Made by a program: the position numbers and the translations under genes
In this document: positions 28,930-36,878 of the stretch, in pieces
Layout of the letters: each line of letters starts with the position of its first letter
Numbering within the stretch: position 1 is the stretch's first letter
Origin: JANQPD01 sp963715655
GTDB lineage: Bacteria > Bacteroidota > Bacteroidia > Flavobacteriales > Schleiferiaceae
DNA length: 64,000 bases
Direction: 5' to 3'
NCBI GenBank assembly: GCA_963715655.1
Contig: OY970262.1
Span: forward strand, 1,922,001 to 1,986,000
The notes under the pieces: generated by a model
The model's input: only the letters and a program-made list of their open reading frames with translations
Told to the model about the DNA's origin: nothing
Databases searched by the model: none

Positions 28930-29139
28930 ATGATTAGAGAAGGAAGTGAAGTAACTTGGAAATGGGGCAGCGGTACGGCTGAAGGAAAAGTGGAAGAAAC
29001 TTTTACTAAAGAGGTAACGCGTACCATTAAAGGCAATGAAGTAACCCGCAAAGGAGAAGAGGGAAACAAGGCCTTATTAATAAAACAAGAAGACGGAACG
29101 CAGGTGTTAAAATTAGAAAACGAAGTAGAAAAAAAATAA
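28930..29139 (+). CDS. DUF2945 / hypervirulence-associated Tudor-domain protein
   Basis: 69 residues that match DUF2945 over the whole length: REGSEVTWKWGSGTAEGKV, then FTKEVTRTIKGNEVTRKGEE, then ALLIKQEDGTQVLKLENE. The family adopts a small Tudor/SH3-like barrel; despite its name it is widespread in harmless bacteria and its ligand is unknown. It lies four bases before the Gre-like gene, so the two are co-transcribed, inside a group of genes for RNA metabolism, transcription and translation. Confidence 0.88.
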   Translation: MIREGSEVTWKWGSGTAEGKVEETFTKEVTRTIKGNEVTRKGEEGNKALLIKQEDGTQVLKLENEVEKK

Positions 29140-29143
29140 CAGT

Positions 29144-29602
29144 ATGGAAAAACAAGCACAAGTAAAAAAAGAGTTATTCGACCAATTATTGGCTGCAAAA
29201 AAAGAAGAATTTACTCGCTTAAGAAACTATCAGCAGGAGCAATTGAAGAGTATCAATAATGATGATCAGGACAAACATGATATGATAGAAAGCCCTATGG
29301 AAGCGCAAATGCGTGAAATTAGAGCCGAAAATGAAGTGTTAGACCAGCTTGAAGCAGATATTGAAAAGTTGGAAAAAGTAGATAGTATTCCGGTGCGAGA
29401 AACGGTACAGCCTTGGAGCGTAGTAGAAACGGACAAACAAAACTTTTTGGTATTTATGCCGCAAGATGAATTGAGCAGTCAGGATAAAAAATACGTAGGT
29501 ATTTCAGACAAAGCGCCTATTTATAAAGAAATGGAGGGAAAAAAAGCAGGAGATAGCTTTACGTTTGGTGAGCAGGAATATAGTATTAAAACGATTATGT
29601 AA
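29144..29602 (+). CDS. Gre-like transcript factor (coiled coil plus FKBP-like C-domain)
   Basis: 152 residues, about the size of GreA/GreB (158). Residues 1-90 look like an antiparallel coiled-coil hairpin; the turn (about 39-51) is acidic (NNDDQDKHDMIES), at the place where Gre factors carry the acidic residues that enter the RNA polymerase secondary channel. The end, ISDKAPIYKEMEGKKAGDSF with EYSIKTIM, matches the GreA C-terminal signature (SPxxxALxGKxxGD, then a final beta strand). Relatives in Bacteroidota are often left unnamed or misnamed. Predicted role: binding RNA polymerase to cut back-tracked RNA or to compete with such factors. Cleavage activity is not established because the canonical DxxE tip is not clear. 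Confidence 0.68.
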   Translation: MEKQAQVKKELFDQLLAAKKEEFTRLRNYQQEQLKSINNDDQDKHDMIESPMEAQMREIRAENEVLDQLEADIEKLEKVDSIPVRETVQPWSVVETDKQNFLVFMPQDELSSQDKKYVGISDKAPIYKEMEGKKAGDSFTFGEQEYSIKTIM

Positions 29603-29614
29603 ACTGTTGTAAAT

Positions 29615-29656
29615 AGTAAAAAAGGGTTGGTGGATTTTATCCACCAACCCTTTTTA
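29615..29656. terminator. Bidirectional terminator shared by Gre-like and SUI1 genes
   Basis: A long stem (aaaaaagggttggtgga, 29618-29634, with tccaccaaccctttttt) has A/T tracts on both sides. The right arm includes the last codons (Arg-Val-Gly-Gly) of the minus-strand SUI1 gene, so coding and terminator overlap. Confidence 0.85.
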
Positions 29657-29993
29657 CATGATACCCTTTACCTTTTAAAAAATCCATGGCTTTTTGGCGC
29701 ACATCCCCTTGAATTAAAATTTCACCATCTTTTACAGAACCGCCAGTGGCGCAATGATTTTTGATGGATTTGGCTAAATCTTTTAAATCTTCATCAGTGC
29801 CTTCAAACCCCTTTATTAAAACCGCTGTTTTTCCACCACGGCCTTTTTTCTCTAAATGCGCTTCTAAGTACTGATTATTTGGCTCTGGTGTTTCTTCGGT
29901 TTTTTCATTGCTACTAAAATCTGCTTCGGGGTTGGTGCTATATACCATTCCTCCCAAATCGGCTAAACTGCTTAGTTTTTTTCCTTTTGCCAT
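29637..29993 (-). CDS. SUI1/eIF1-family translation factor (YciH-like)
   Basis: 118 residues. The N-terminal 45 residues are low-complexity and acidic; the SUI1 fold runs from about 46 to 118 with KKGRGGKTAVLIKGFEG, LAKSIKNHCATGGSVKDG and EILIQGDVRQKAMDFLKGKG, the standard family core. In bacteria this family (YciH) is thought to influence start-codon fidelity on the 30S subunit, but it is not an essential initiation factor. It lies 47 bases after the start of the downstream helicase intergenic region and is transcribed in the same direction as the RhlE-like helicase upstream (30041-31312), so co-transcription is likely. Confidence 0.93.
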   Translation of the reverse strand: MAKGKKLSSLADLGGMVYSTNPEADFSSNEKTEETPEPNNQYLEAHLEKKGRGGKTAVLIKGFEGTDEDLKDLAKSIKNHCATGGSVKDGEILIQGDVRQKAMDFLKGKGYHVKRVGG

Positions 29994-30040
29994 CTTTCTT
30001 CGTTTTTTTAATTCAAAAAAAGGCGCTGAGCCCTAATTTA

Positions 30041-31312
30041 TTATGCGTTGTTCCTTGGCTTCTTTTTACCGTAATAGCGTTTGTTACCACCTGTATTACC
30101 GCCTTTGTTAAACGGTTTTTTATTACCTCCACCACCATAATTCTTTTTAGGCGGGCGTGTACTGTTCGACCATTCCGGCCCGGGACCTAATTTTTCGGGT
30201 GGCTGCAGTTTTTCAAATACACGCTCAATAAGCTGCTCTATGCGCTGAAACTTATACATTTCTTCACTACTCACAAACGTAATGGCCATCCCTTTCGTTT
30301 CTGCACGTGCGGTTCTTCCTACCCGATGCACATAATCTTCGGCATCATTGGGTACATCGTAGTTGATGACTAAATCAATATCCTTAATGTCAATACCACG
30401 GCTCATTACATCGGTGGCAACCAAAATACGCGTGCTTTTAGAACGGAAATTCAGTAGTACTTTTTCACGTTCATCTTGCTCATAATCACTACTAATTCCT
30501 TCTGCATTTAGCTTACTGCGTTGCAACGTGCGCACTACCTGTTCTACTTTTCGCTTAGTGCTGCAAAACACAATAATACTTTTAAAGCCTTCTTTATCGC
30601 TTAAAATTTCTTTGCAAAGTGCCGTTTTTTGATCGTCATGCGCCAAGTATATTTGCTGAGTAACGCCTTCCGCTGGCTTCGATACTGATACGTTTACCTC
30701 TTTAGGATCATTTAAAATTTCCTTGGCCAGTTTTCTAATTTTTGGCGCCATAGTAGCACTAAACATCAAGCTTTGCCTTTGCTTAGGCAGATGCTCAATA
30801 ATCTTTAAAATATCATCGTGAAAACCAATGTCAAGCATTCTATCGGCCTCATCTAAAATAAGATGCCTTACTTGATCAAACTTGACGTAGCCATTGGCCA
30901 AATGAGAAATTAACCTACCCGGAGTGGCAATAATAATATCAGAGCCTTGAGAAAGTGCCTTGCGCTCTTGCTCCCAACTAATGCCATCACCACCACCATA
31001 TACAGCAAAACTGCTAGTATTGGTAAAGTAAGCCAAGCCTTGTATTTGTTGGTCAATTTGCATGGCCAATTCTCTAGTAGGGCAAAGCACTAAGGTAGAA
31101 GTACCCTTGTATTTATTCTCTAAAATTTGATTGAGTGTAGGTAAAATAAACGCGGCTGTTTTACCCGTACCGGTTTGTGCGCAGCCAATTAAATCATGGC
31201 CTTGTAAAATTTCCGGTATTGCTTTGGTTTGAATTTCGGTTGCATTCTCAAAATTCATAAACGATATGGCCTCTAATAACAGTTCGTTAAGACCTAATTC
31301 TGTAAACTTCAT
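30041..31312 (-). CDS. DEAD-box RNA helicase, RhlE-like
   Basis: 423 residues. It contains the Q motif (EIQTKAIPEILQG), AQTGTGKT, PTRELA, DEADRML, SAT and HRVGRTARAE, then a short basic, Gly/Asn-rich tail (YGGGGNKKPFNKGGNTGGNK) typical of RhlE-type proteins in Bacteroidota. It lacks the DbpA-like domain of the other helicase at 26940. Probable function: ATP-dependent RNA remodelling in ribosome maturation or mRNA decay. It is the first gene of a minus-strand pair with the SUI1-family gene, 47 bases downstream. Confidence 0.93.
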   Translation of the reverse strand: MKFTELGLNELLLEAISFMNFENATEIQTKAIPEILQGHDLIGCAQTGTGKTAAFILPTLNQILENKYKGTSTLVLCPTRELAMQIDQQIQGLAYFTNTSSFAVYGGGDGISWEQERKALSQGSDIIIATPGRLISHLANGYVKFDQVRHLILDEADRMLDIGFHDDILKIIEHLPKQRQSLMFSATMAPKIRKLAKEILNDPKEVNVSVSKPAEGVTQQIYLAHDDQKTALCKEILSDKEGFKSIIVFCSTKRKVEQVVRTLQRSKLNAEGISSDYEQDEREKVLLNFRSKSTRILVATDVMSRGIDIKDIDLVINYDVPNDAEDYVHRVGRTARAETKGMAITFVSSEEMYKFQRIEQLIERVFEKLQPPEKLGPGPEWSNSTRPPKKNYGGGGNKKPFNKGGNTGGNKRYYGKKKPRNNA

Positions 31313-31508
31313 ATAGTGTGATTACACTTTTGTACCCGTAAAGGTTTGTAAGATTTGAGCGTAAAGATATAGCAATAAGTGTTTAGCCGCTACTTTCAAT
31401 TTTTTGAAGACTAAATTTTTGTTCAATGCTTCTTTTTACTCACATAATTAAAGGGTATATACGCACCTTATTCTCCTTGATTTCTTAAGACACCTTACTT
31501 TTACGGCT

Positions 31509-31907
31509 ATGAAAAAAGACATTTCGTTTAATACGGTTATTGATGTAAAAGTGGCCATTGCTAAAACCATTGATGAAAAAGGCGAAAGTGATTGGTATGC
31601 TTATGTTATTAATAATAAAAATGTAGCAATTGATAATGTGATGGTTAGCTCTTCTGCAGTTGAGCATAAAGATGGTTCCGGTAGAAAAACATCTCAGCTT
31701 CGCCATTTTATAGAAAAAATAGACGTAGGTAGTTTTGCAAAAATTGAACGGGTAGATCCGGGTGTTTTTGGATTTTATAATCGTTTTTGGGTGAGCTTTT
31801 ATATTGGTAGGCAGGTGTTTGATAAAAAATTTACGTTGGAGCCTTTCAACGAATGGGAAATTTCAGAGATTGAAGAATTGCGTATGGATGGACAAGCTTC
31901 TGAATAG
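31509..31907 (+). CDS. Conserved Bacteroidota hypothetical protein
   Basis: 132 residues, no signal peptide, no membrane segment. The sequence has the form of a conserved Bacteroidota family I recognise but cannot name: KDISFNTVIDVKVAIAKT, WYAYVINNKNVAIDNVMV, TSQLRHFIEKIDVGSFAKIE and FYNRFWVSFYIGRQVFDKKF. The repeated beta-strand pattern suggests a compact beta fold. A promoter-like TACTTTTA sits 6 bases before the ATG. The next gene begins 32 bases downstream, and the two plus the MtfA-like gene probably share a transcript. No function is proposed. Confidence 0.75.
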   Translation: MKKDISFNTVIDVKVAIAKTIDEKGESDWYAYVINNKNVAIDNVMVSSSAVEHKDGSGRKTSQLRHFIEKIDVGSFAKIERVDPGVFGFYNRFWVSFYIGRQVFDKKFTLEPFNEWEISEIEELRMDGQASE

Positions 31908-31938
31908 CATTTTCGTTTACCTTAGCCTAAAACCAAAT

Positions 31939-32445
31939 ATGGATATTACATCTATTTCTAAAAAAGCGGAGCATAGCGCCTTCTATCGTTGGCTGTTAAG
32001 TTTCGGTTTAAACCGGATGGTGCCTTTTAATAAACCTCACGGATTTTCAATTGAAGCCATCGCTACCAATAGCCTTACCATAAAACTGCCGTATAAAAAA
32101 CGTAATTTAAATCATGTAAAAGGATTGCACGCTTGCGCTATGGCTACCCTTGCAGAAGTGTGTAGTGGTTTTTTATTGCTTAGTAGAATTAATCCTAAAA
32201 AATACCGTATAATTTTAAGCAGGTTAGAAATGGATTATCACTATCAGGGTAAAACAGCCGCCACCACCACCTTTATTCTAACGGATAAAACACTAGAGAA
32301 CAAAGTAATAGAACCTTTGAAGTTGAGCGAGAAAATTAGTTTTCCTTGCACGGTAGAAATTTATGATGCTCAGCAAAACCATTTAGCCACAGGAATAGCC
32401 CATTGGCAAATTAAAAACTGGAATTCTGTTAAACTTAAAGTGTAA
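31939..32445 (+). CDS. DUF4442 / hotdog-fold thioesterase-like protein
   Basis: 168 residues from the ATG at 31939. The open frame extends upstream to 31804, but that part overlaps the preceding gene and has no homologous look, so the later start is chosen. Features fit DUF4442 (a YiiD C-terminal-like hotdog fold): GLNRMVPFNKPHGFSIEAI, HVKGLHACAMATLAEVCSGF and the strand RLEMDYHYQGKTAATTTF. Hotdog proteins of this sort hydrolyse or bind acyl-thioesters; the natural substrate is unknown. The stop codon overlaps the ATG of the MtfA-like gene by one base (TAATG). Confidence 0.8.
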   Translation: MDITSISKKAEHSAFYRWLLSFGLNRMVPFNKPHGFSIEAIATNSLTIKLPYKKRNLNHVKGLHACAMATLAEVCSGFLLLSRINPKKYRIILSRLEMDYHYQGKTAATTTFILTDKTLENKVIEPLKLSEKISFPCTVEIYDAQQNHLATGIAHWQIKNWNSVKLKV

Positions 32446-33251
32446 TGAAAGAATTGCTAGCAATAGTACTTTATTTAATTGCATTTTATTTGATATTCAA
32501 TATTTTACGTACATTTTTTCTGCTAATTACCAATCGTGGGGGTAAAGTTCCGGCATTGGTTAAAAAGAAGAAGATTTTTGGATTAAATAGTGAAGACATC
32601 TTTTTTTTGGAGAAATACAGCGCCTATTATTTAAAATTATCCGCTACAAATAAACAGATATTTCAAAAGCGTGTGGTGTATTTTATTAATCATAAGCAAT
32701 TTATACCCCGTGGTTATACACATATAAATAGTGAAATGCAAGTGCTCATTGCATCTGCGGCTGTTCAGCTTACGTTTGGTTTCCCAAAAATGCATTTCCC
32801 ACACTTTTGGCGCATTTTGGTTTACCAAGATGACTACTATTCAAAAATCACTCAAAAATATCATCAAGGAGAAGTCAATCCTCACGGTTTTATTGTGCTA
32901 AGTTGGCGCAATATTTTAGAAGGTTTTAAAAATGCTACCGATGGAAAAAATCTCGCTTTGCATGAAATGACACACGCTTTACACCTTGAAAATACCATTG
33001 CCAATGCAGAATATAGCTTTTTAAAAGAAAAGGATTGGCAAGTGTTTAACCAATTAGCTTTAGCTGAAATGGCGAGAATGAAAAGAGGGCAATCCTACTT
33101 ATTTAGAGCGTATGCAACCACAAATTTTCATGAATTTTTTGCCGTTACCGTTGAGCACTTTTTTGAACGTACCGCTTATTTTTCAACAGAAGCACCTGAA
33201 TTGTACACTGCTACAGCCAACATTTTAAAACAAGATCCTTTACGGTTTTAA
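32445..33251 (+). CDS. MtfA-like zinc peptidase (M90 family), membrane-anchored
   Basis: 268 residues. A single hydrophobic segment (LLAIVLYLIAFYLIFNILR, about 4-22) anchors it; MtfA of E. coli is soluble, so this variant is membrane-tethered. The zinc motif is HEMTH (HExxH, near residue 173), and a downstream Glu in NFHEFFAVTVEHFFE is placed like the third ligand. Other MtfA landmarks are the ASAAVQLTFGF segment and the VLSWRNILEGF strand. E. coli MtfA binds the Mlc regulator and shows aminopeptidase activity; no Mlc homologue is visible here, so the target is open. Confidence 0.88.
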   Translation: MKELLAIVLYLIAFYLIFNILRTFFLLITNRGGKVPALVKKKKIFGLNSEDIFFLEKYSAYYLKLSATNKQIFQKRVVYFINHKQFIPRGYTHINSEMQVLIASAAVQLTFGFPKMHFPHFWRILVYQDDYYSKITQKYHQGEVNPHGFIVLSWRNILEGFKNATDGKNLALHEMTHALHLENTIANAEYSFLKEKDWQVFNQLALAEMARMKRGQSYLFRAYATTNFHEFFAVTVEHFFERTAYFSTEAPELYTATANILKQDPLRF

Positions 33252-33338
33252 ATTTGGAGAGAAAGTAGCAAACACTTTATAAAATCTATAAATAAAAACA
33301 GTGCTAAAACAAAATTTACGTTTTTTACTTTTAACCCC

Positions 33339-34946
33339 ATGCTAAAAAACGAAACCGTTCCGTTTAAGAAAACCGGATTTTTCACTTCGCTTATTTGTGA
33401 TTACCTCGATGAAAAACCAGAGCTAAAACCCTTATATGGTCAATTTCCTAATGTAAAGGCTTATGAAGTTCAAATAGAGCAAAAAGCTGGTTTTCCGCCA
33501 CATAACCGAACGATTTTAACCGAAGTACTAAAGAAGCAGTACGCTAGCTACGCTTTGGCGGATGATGACAGTGTGCACGTAAATATTCAGAGTCTTAATA
33601 AAAGCAATACGTTTACGGTTACCACCGGACATCAACTCAATATTTTTAGTGGGCCTTTGTATTTCATTTACAAAATAGTAAGTGTAATAAATATGGCTAA
33701 AAAACTAAACGAAGCATATCCAGATCAGCATTTTGTGCCAGTATATTGGATGGCTACGGAAGATCATGATTTTGCAGAAATCAATCACATCAATCATCAT
33801 GGTGGTCGCTTGGTGTGGAATAAGAGTGATGCTAGGGGTCCGGTTGGCAGGTTTGATGCTTCGGGAATGGCGGAAGTACTGAACGAATTAAAGCAAGTTT
33901 TAGGCGCGGGTAAAAGAGCGAATTATTTAATGGACTTGTTTACAAAGGCATACTTAAAGCAAGGAAATTTAGCCGATGCCACACGCTACTTTGTGCATAT
34001 TTGGTTTAGCCACCAAGGCTTGGTAATAGTTGATGCTGATACACCAGAACTTAAAACATTAGCCATTCCTTATTTTAAAAGGGACTTGTTAGAAAACGTT
34101 GCTTCTAAATCAACACAAAAGGCTTCTGATTTTTTAAAAGAGCATTACACGGAACAAGTACACGTTAGAGCAATTAACCTGTTTTATATAACGGATACTA
34201 TTCGTGAGCGCATTGAGAAGCAAGGGGATAAGTGGCTGGTACTAAATACCGATATATCCTTTACCGAAAAAGCTTTGCTGGAAGAATTAAAAGAGCATCC
34301 AGAAAAATTCAGCCCAAATGTGGTTTTACGTCCGCTTTATCAGGAAATTATTTTACCAAACTTAAGTTATACCGGTGGTGGTGGCGAGTTAGCGTATTGG
34401 CTGCAACTTAAAGATATGTTTGTTGCTTATGAAGTTACCTTCCCAATGTTGCATTTGCGCAATTCGGTACTTTGGGTGCCTAAAAGAATACAGCGCAAAA
34501 TTGAAAAAGTAGCATTAGAAAACTTAGATTTATTTAAACCTTTAAATGAATTGAGTAAAGATTATGTACTGCAAAACAGCGCATTGCCAAAATTACTTAA
34601 TGAGGAATATAAAACGCTAAAAACACTCTTTCACAACTTAAAAGAAATTGCTAGCCAAACAGATAAGAGCATGAAAACAGCGGTAGAAGCTCAGTATGCA
34701 AAACAAACCAAAGGACTTGATAACCTCAATAAAAAATTAATCCGAGCGGAAAAACGTCAATCAGAGACAGCCATTCGTCAATTAAAAGAAATAAAGAATG
34801 AACTCTTTCCATCTGACTCTTTGCAGGAGCGCCATGCTAATTTTATAGCTTTTTTTATGGAATATGGAGAGGACTTTATAACCAAATTATTAGAACAGCT
34901 AGATCCGTTTCAATATGAGTTTGTGTTGCTTAAAGAGGAGGTTTAG
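33339..34946 (+). CDS. bshC: Putative cysteine ligase BshC (bacillithiol synthesis)
   Basis: 535 residues, the normal length for BshC. It shows the family pattern: TVTTGHQLNIFSGPLYFIYK, VPVYWMATEDHDFAEINHI, ARGPVGRF, and SPNVVLRPLYQEIILPNLSY followed by GGGGELAYWLQL. A long coiled coil (about 420-500) lies near the C-terminus. BshC is believed to add cysteine to glucosaminyl-malate to finish bacillithiol, the low-molecular-weight thiol of many Bacteroidota and Firmicutes. bshA and bshB are not in this window. It is followed by 1.1 kb of repeats, so it ends its transcript. Confidence 0.95.
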   Translation: MLKNETVPFKKTGFFTSLICDYLDEKPELKPLYGQFPNVKAYEVQIEQKAGFPPHNRTILTEVLKKQYASYALADDDSVHVNIQSLNKSNTFTVTTGHQLNIFSGPLYFIYKIVSVINMAKKLNEAYPDQHFVPVYWMATEDHDFAEINHINHHGGRLVWNKSDARGPVGRFDASGMAEVLNELKQVLGAGKRANYLMDLFTKAYLKQGNLADATRYFVHIWFSHQGLVIVDADTPELKTLAIPYFKRDLLENVASKSTQKASDFLKEHYTEQVHVRAINLFYITDTIRERIEKQGDKWLVLNTDISFTEKALLEELKEHPEKFSPNVVLRPLYQEIILPNLSYTGGGGELAYWLQLKDMFVAYEVTFPMLHLRNSVLWVPKRIQRKIEKVALENLDLFKPLNELSKDYVLQNSALPKLLNEEYKTLKTLFHNLKEIASQTDKSMKTAVEAQYAKQTKGLDNLNKKLIRAEKRQSETAIRQLKEIKNELFPSDSLQERHANFIAFFMEYGEDFITKLLEQLDPFQYEFVLLKEEV

Positions 34947-34965
34947 CTAAATTTTATTGGTCGAT

Positions 34966-35975
34966 ATGCTTTCTATGTGTTGAACTTTTTTTACCACATA
35001 GGCACATAGTAAGCGCAGGAGAAAGTAGGAGGTCTAGTGTGCTTTCCCATGTGTTCTATGTTTCTATGTGTTGAACTTTTTTTACCACATAGGCACATAG
35101 TAAGCGCAAGAGAAATGCTTTTTTACCACATAGACACATAGTAAACGCAAGAGAATTGCTGCAACAATCTGTGTTATCAGTGTAATCTGTGGCAACCCTT
35201 CTTTTGCCGCTACTTTGCGACTTTGCGACTTTGCGCGAAATACTTTTTTACCACATAGACACATAGTAAGCGCAAGAGAAATGCCGCTAAAATCTGTGTT
35301 ATCAGTGTAATCTGTGGCAACCTGCTTTTGCCGTTACTTTGCGACTTTGCGACTTTGCGCGAAATGCTTTTTTACCACATAGGCATATAGAAAGCGCAGG
35401 AGAAGGTAGGATCTATAGCATGATTTTATTTGTTGGCTAGTGTGCTTTCCTATGTGTTCTATGTTTCTATGTGTTGAACTTTTTTTACCACATAGACACA
35501 TAGTAAGCGCAAGAGAAATACCGCTAAAATCTGTGTTATCAGTGTAATCTGTGGCAACCTGCTTTTGCCGTTACTTTGCGACTTTGCGACTTTGCGAGAA
35601 ATACTTTTTTACCACATAGACACATAGTAAGCGCAAGAGAAATGCCGCTACAATCTTTGTTATTAGTGCAATCTGTGGCACCCTGCTTTTGCTGTTACTT
35701 TGCGACTTTGCGCGAAATGCTTTTTCACCACATAGATACATAGAAAGCGCAAGAGAAGGTAGGAGGTATAGCATGATTTTATTGGTTGGTTAGTGTGCTT
35801 TCCTATGTGTTCTATGTATCTATGTGTTGAACTTTTTTTACCACATAGACACATAGTAAGCGCAAGAGAATTGCTGCAACAATCTGTGTTATCAGTATAA
35901 TCTGTGGCAACCCTTCTTTTGCCGTTACTTTGCGCTAAAACTTTGCGGCTTTGCGAGACAAAATCAACACAACGT
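34966..35975. repeat. Composite intergenic repeat array, about 1 kb
   Basis: Non-coding DNA made of a few words shuffled in order. The 31-base word accacatagacacatagtaa plus gcgcaagagaa occurs nine times with few changes: 34993, 35084, 35125, 35250, 35374, 35487, 35611, 35727 and 35840. The 32-base word aatctgtgttatcagtgtaa plus tctgtggcaacc occurs five times: 35166, 35291, 35528, 35652 and 35881. Runs of ctttgcga lie between them, and tagtgtgctttccnatgtg-type segments occur at about 35035, 35438 and 35791. The words ctatgtg and cacatag around the poly-T can pair as hairpins. Short open frames here are repeat artefacts. Confidence 0.9.
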
Positions 35976-35995
35976 AATTCCAGCTAGTGTAGCTC

Positions 35996-36030
35996 CATTC
36001 GTCATTCGTCATTCGTCATTCGCCATTCGT
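35996..36030. repeat. Heptamer array (cattcgt), copy 1
   Basis: Five consecutive 7-base units (cattcgt, one as cattcgc) directly follow the word ccagctagtgtagct. The same array with the same flank occurs in reverse orientation at 63614-63654. It ends six bases before the stop codon of the GT2 gene. Confidence 0.88.
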
Positions 36031-36036
36031 TATTTA

Positions 36037-36780
36037 CTAACGTACTAAATATTTAGGTTTAACAATACCCCATTTAGCAAAACGATACTGCACCGAAACC
36101 TTTAAAACACCCAAACCATAAATTGAACTACGCTTCAAATTAATAGAAGAAGCTTCGGGAAAATACTTGGTAGGACAAGTAATCTCCCCAATTTCAAACC
36201 CTTTATAAAAAACCTGTGCAGCCATTTGATTATCAAATACAAAATCATCTGAATTTAATTCATAATCAACCGCTTCCAGCACTTCTCGCGAAAAAGCTCG
36301 GTAACCAGTATGATACTCAGAGAGTTTTTGATTCATTAAAATGTTTTGCGAAAGCGTAAGAATACGGTTAGCCACATATTTATACCATGGCATACCTCCG
36401 CGTAAAGCGCCTTTTCCTAAAATTCTGCTACCAAATACAACCGGATATAATTCATTTGCAATAATGTAGCTAATGCTGTGAATCAACTTTGGAGTGTATT
36501 GATAATCAGGGTGCAGCATAATTACAATATCACCGCCAATGGCCAAGGCCTTGTTATAGCAACTTTTTTGATTACCTCCATAACCACGGTTTTTCGGATG
36601 CTTAATAATATGTTTAATACCTAATTGGGTAGCCACTTCAATAGTTTTATCAGGACTATTATCATCCACCAATACCACATCATCCACTATATCAAAAGGA
36701 ATTTCAGCGTAGGTTTTTTCTAATGTTCGGGAGGCGTTGTATGCGGGCAGCACCACCACAATTTTTTTGTTGTTAATCAT
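36037..36780 (-). CDS. GT2 glycosyltransferase, dolichyl-phosphate mannose synthase-like
   Basis: 247 residues with a GT-A fold: VVVLPAYNASRTLEKTYAEI, the nucleotide-binding DDVVLVDDNSPDKT, the DxD-like site in MLHPDYQY, and the acceptor region YHTGYRAFSREVLEAVDYEL. No C-terminal membrane helices are present, so it is a short soluble or peripheral enzyme of the DPM1 type, likely moving a sugar from a nucleotide donor to a polyprenyl phosphate. It could supply donor to ArnT-like proteins such as the one at 25155-26816, but the genes are not linked. It is divergent from the TonB receptor gene. Confidence 0.88.
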   Translation of the reverse strand: MINNKKIVVVLPAYNASRTLEKTYAEIPFDIVDDVVLVDDNSPDKTIEVATQLGIKHIIKHPKNRGYGGNQKSCYNKALAIGGDIVIMLHPDYQYTPKLIHSISYIIANELYPVVFGSRILGKGALRGGMPWYKYVANRILTLSQNILMNQKLSEYHTGYRAFSREVLEAVDYELNSDDFVFDNQMAAQVFYKGFEIGEITCPTKYFPEASSINLKRSSIYGLGVLKVSVQYRFAKWGIVKPKYLVR

Positions 36781-36878
36781 AGCGCGGCAAAAATAGAATT
36801 TTTCTGCAATGCCTCATTTTATAAGCGTTTAACAACCCTTTTTTTGTAGATTTCGCCCTCCAAACTTATTGGTATTGC

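Noticed and set aside
31804..31938. N-terminal extension of the DUF4442 gene
   Set aside because: It overlaps the preceding gene by 104 bases and has no family resemblance; ATG 31939 starts at the conserved part.
35082..35854. Small minus-strand frames of 60-67 codons inside the repeats
   Set aside because: They translate the repeated DNA words (MCLCGKK and similar) and have no independent support.
34966..35975. CRISPR array
   Set aside because: The repeated words are separated by other repeated words and not by unique spacers of constant length, and no cas gene is present.
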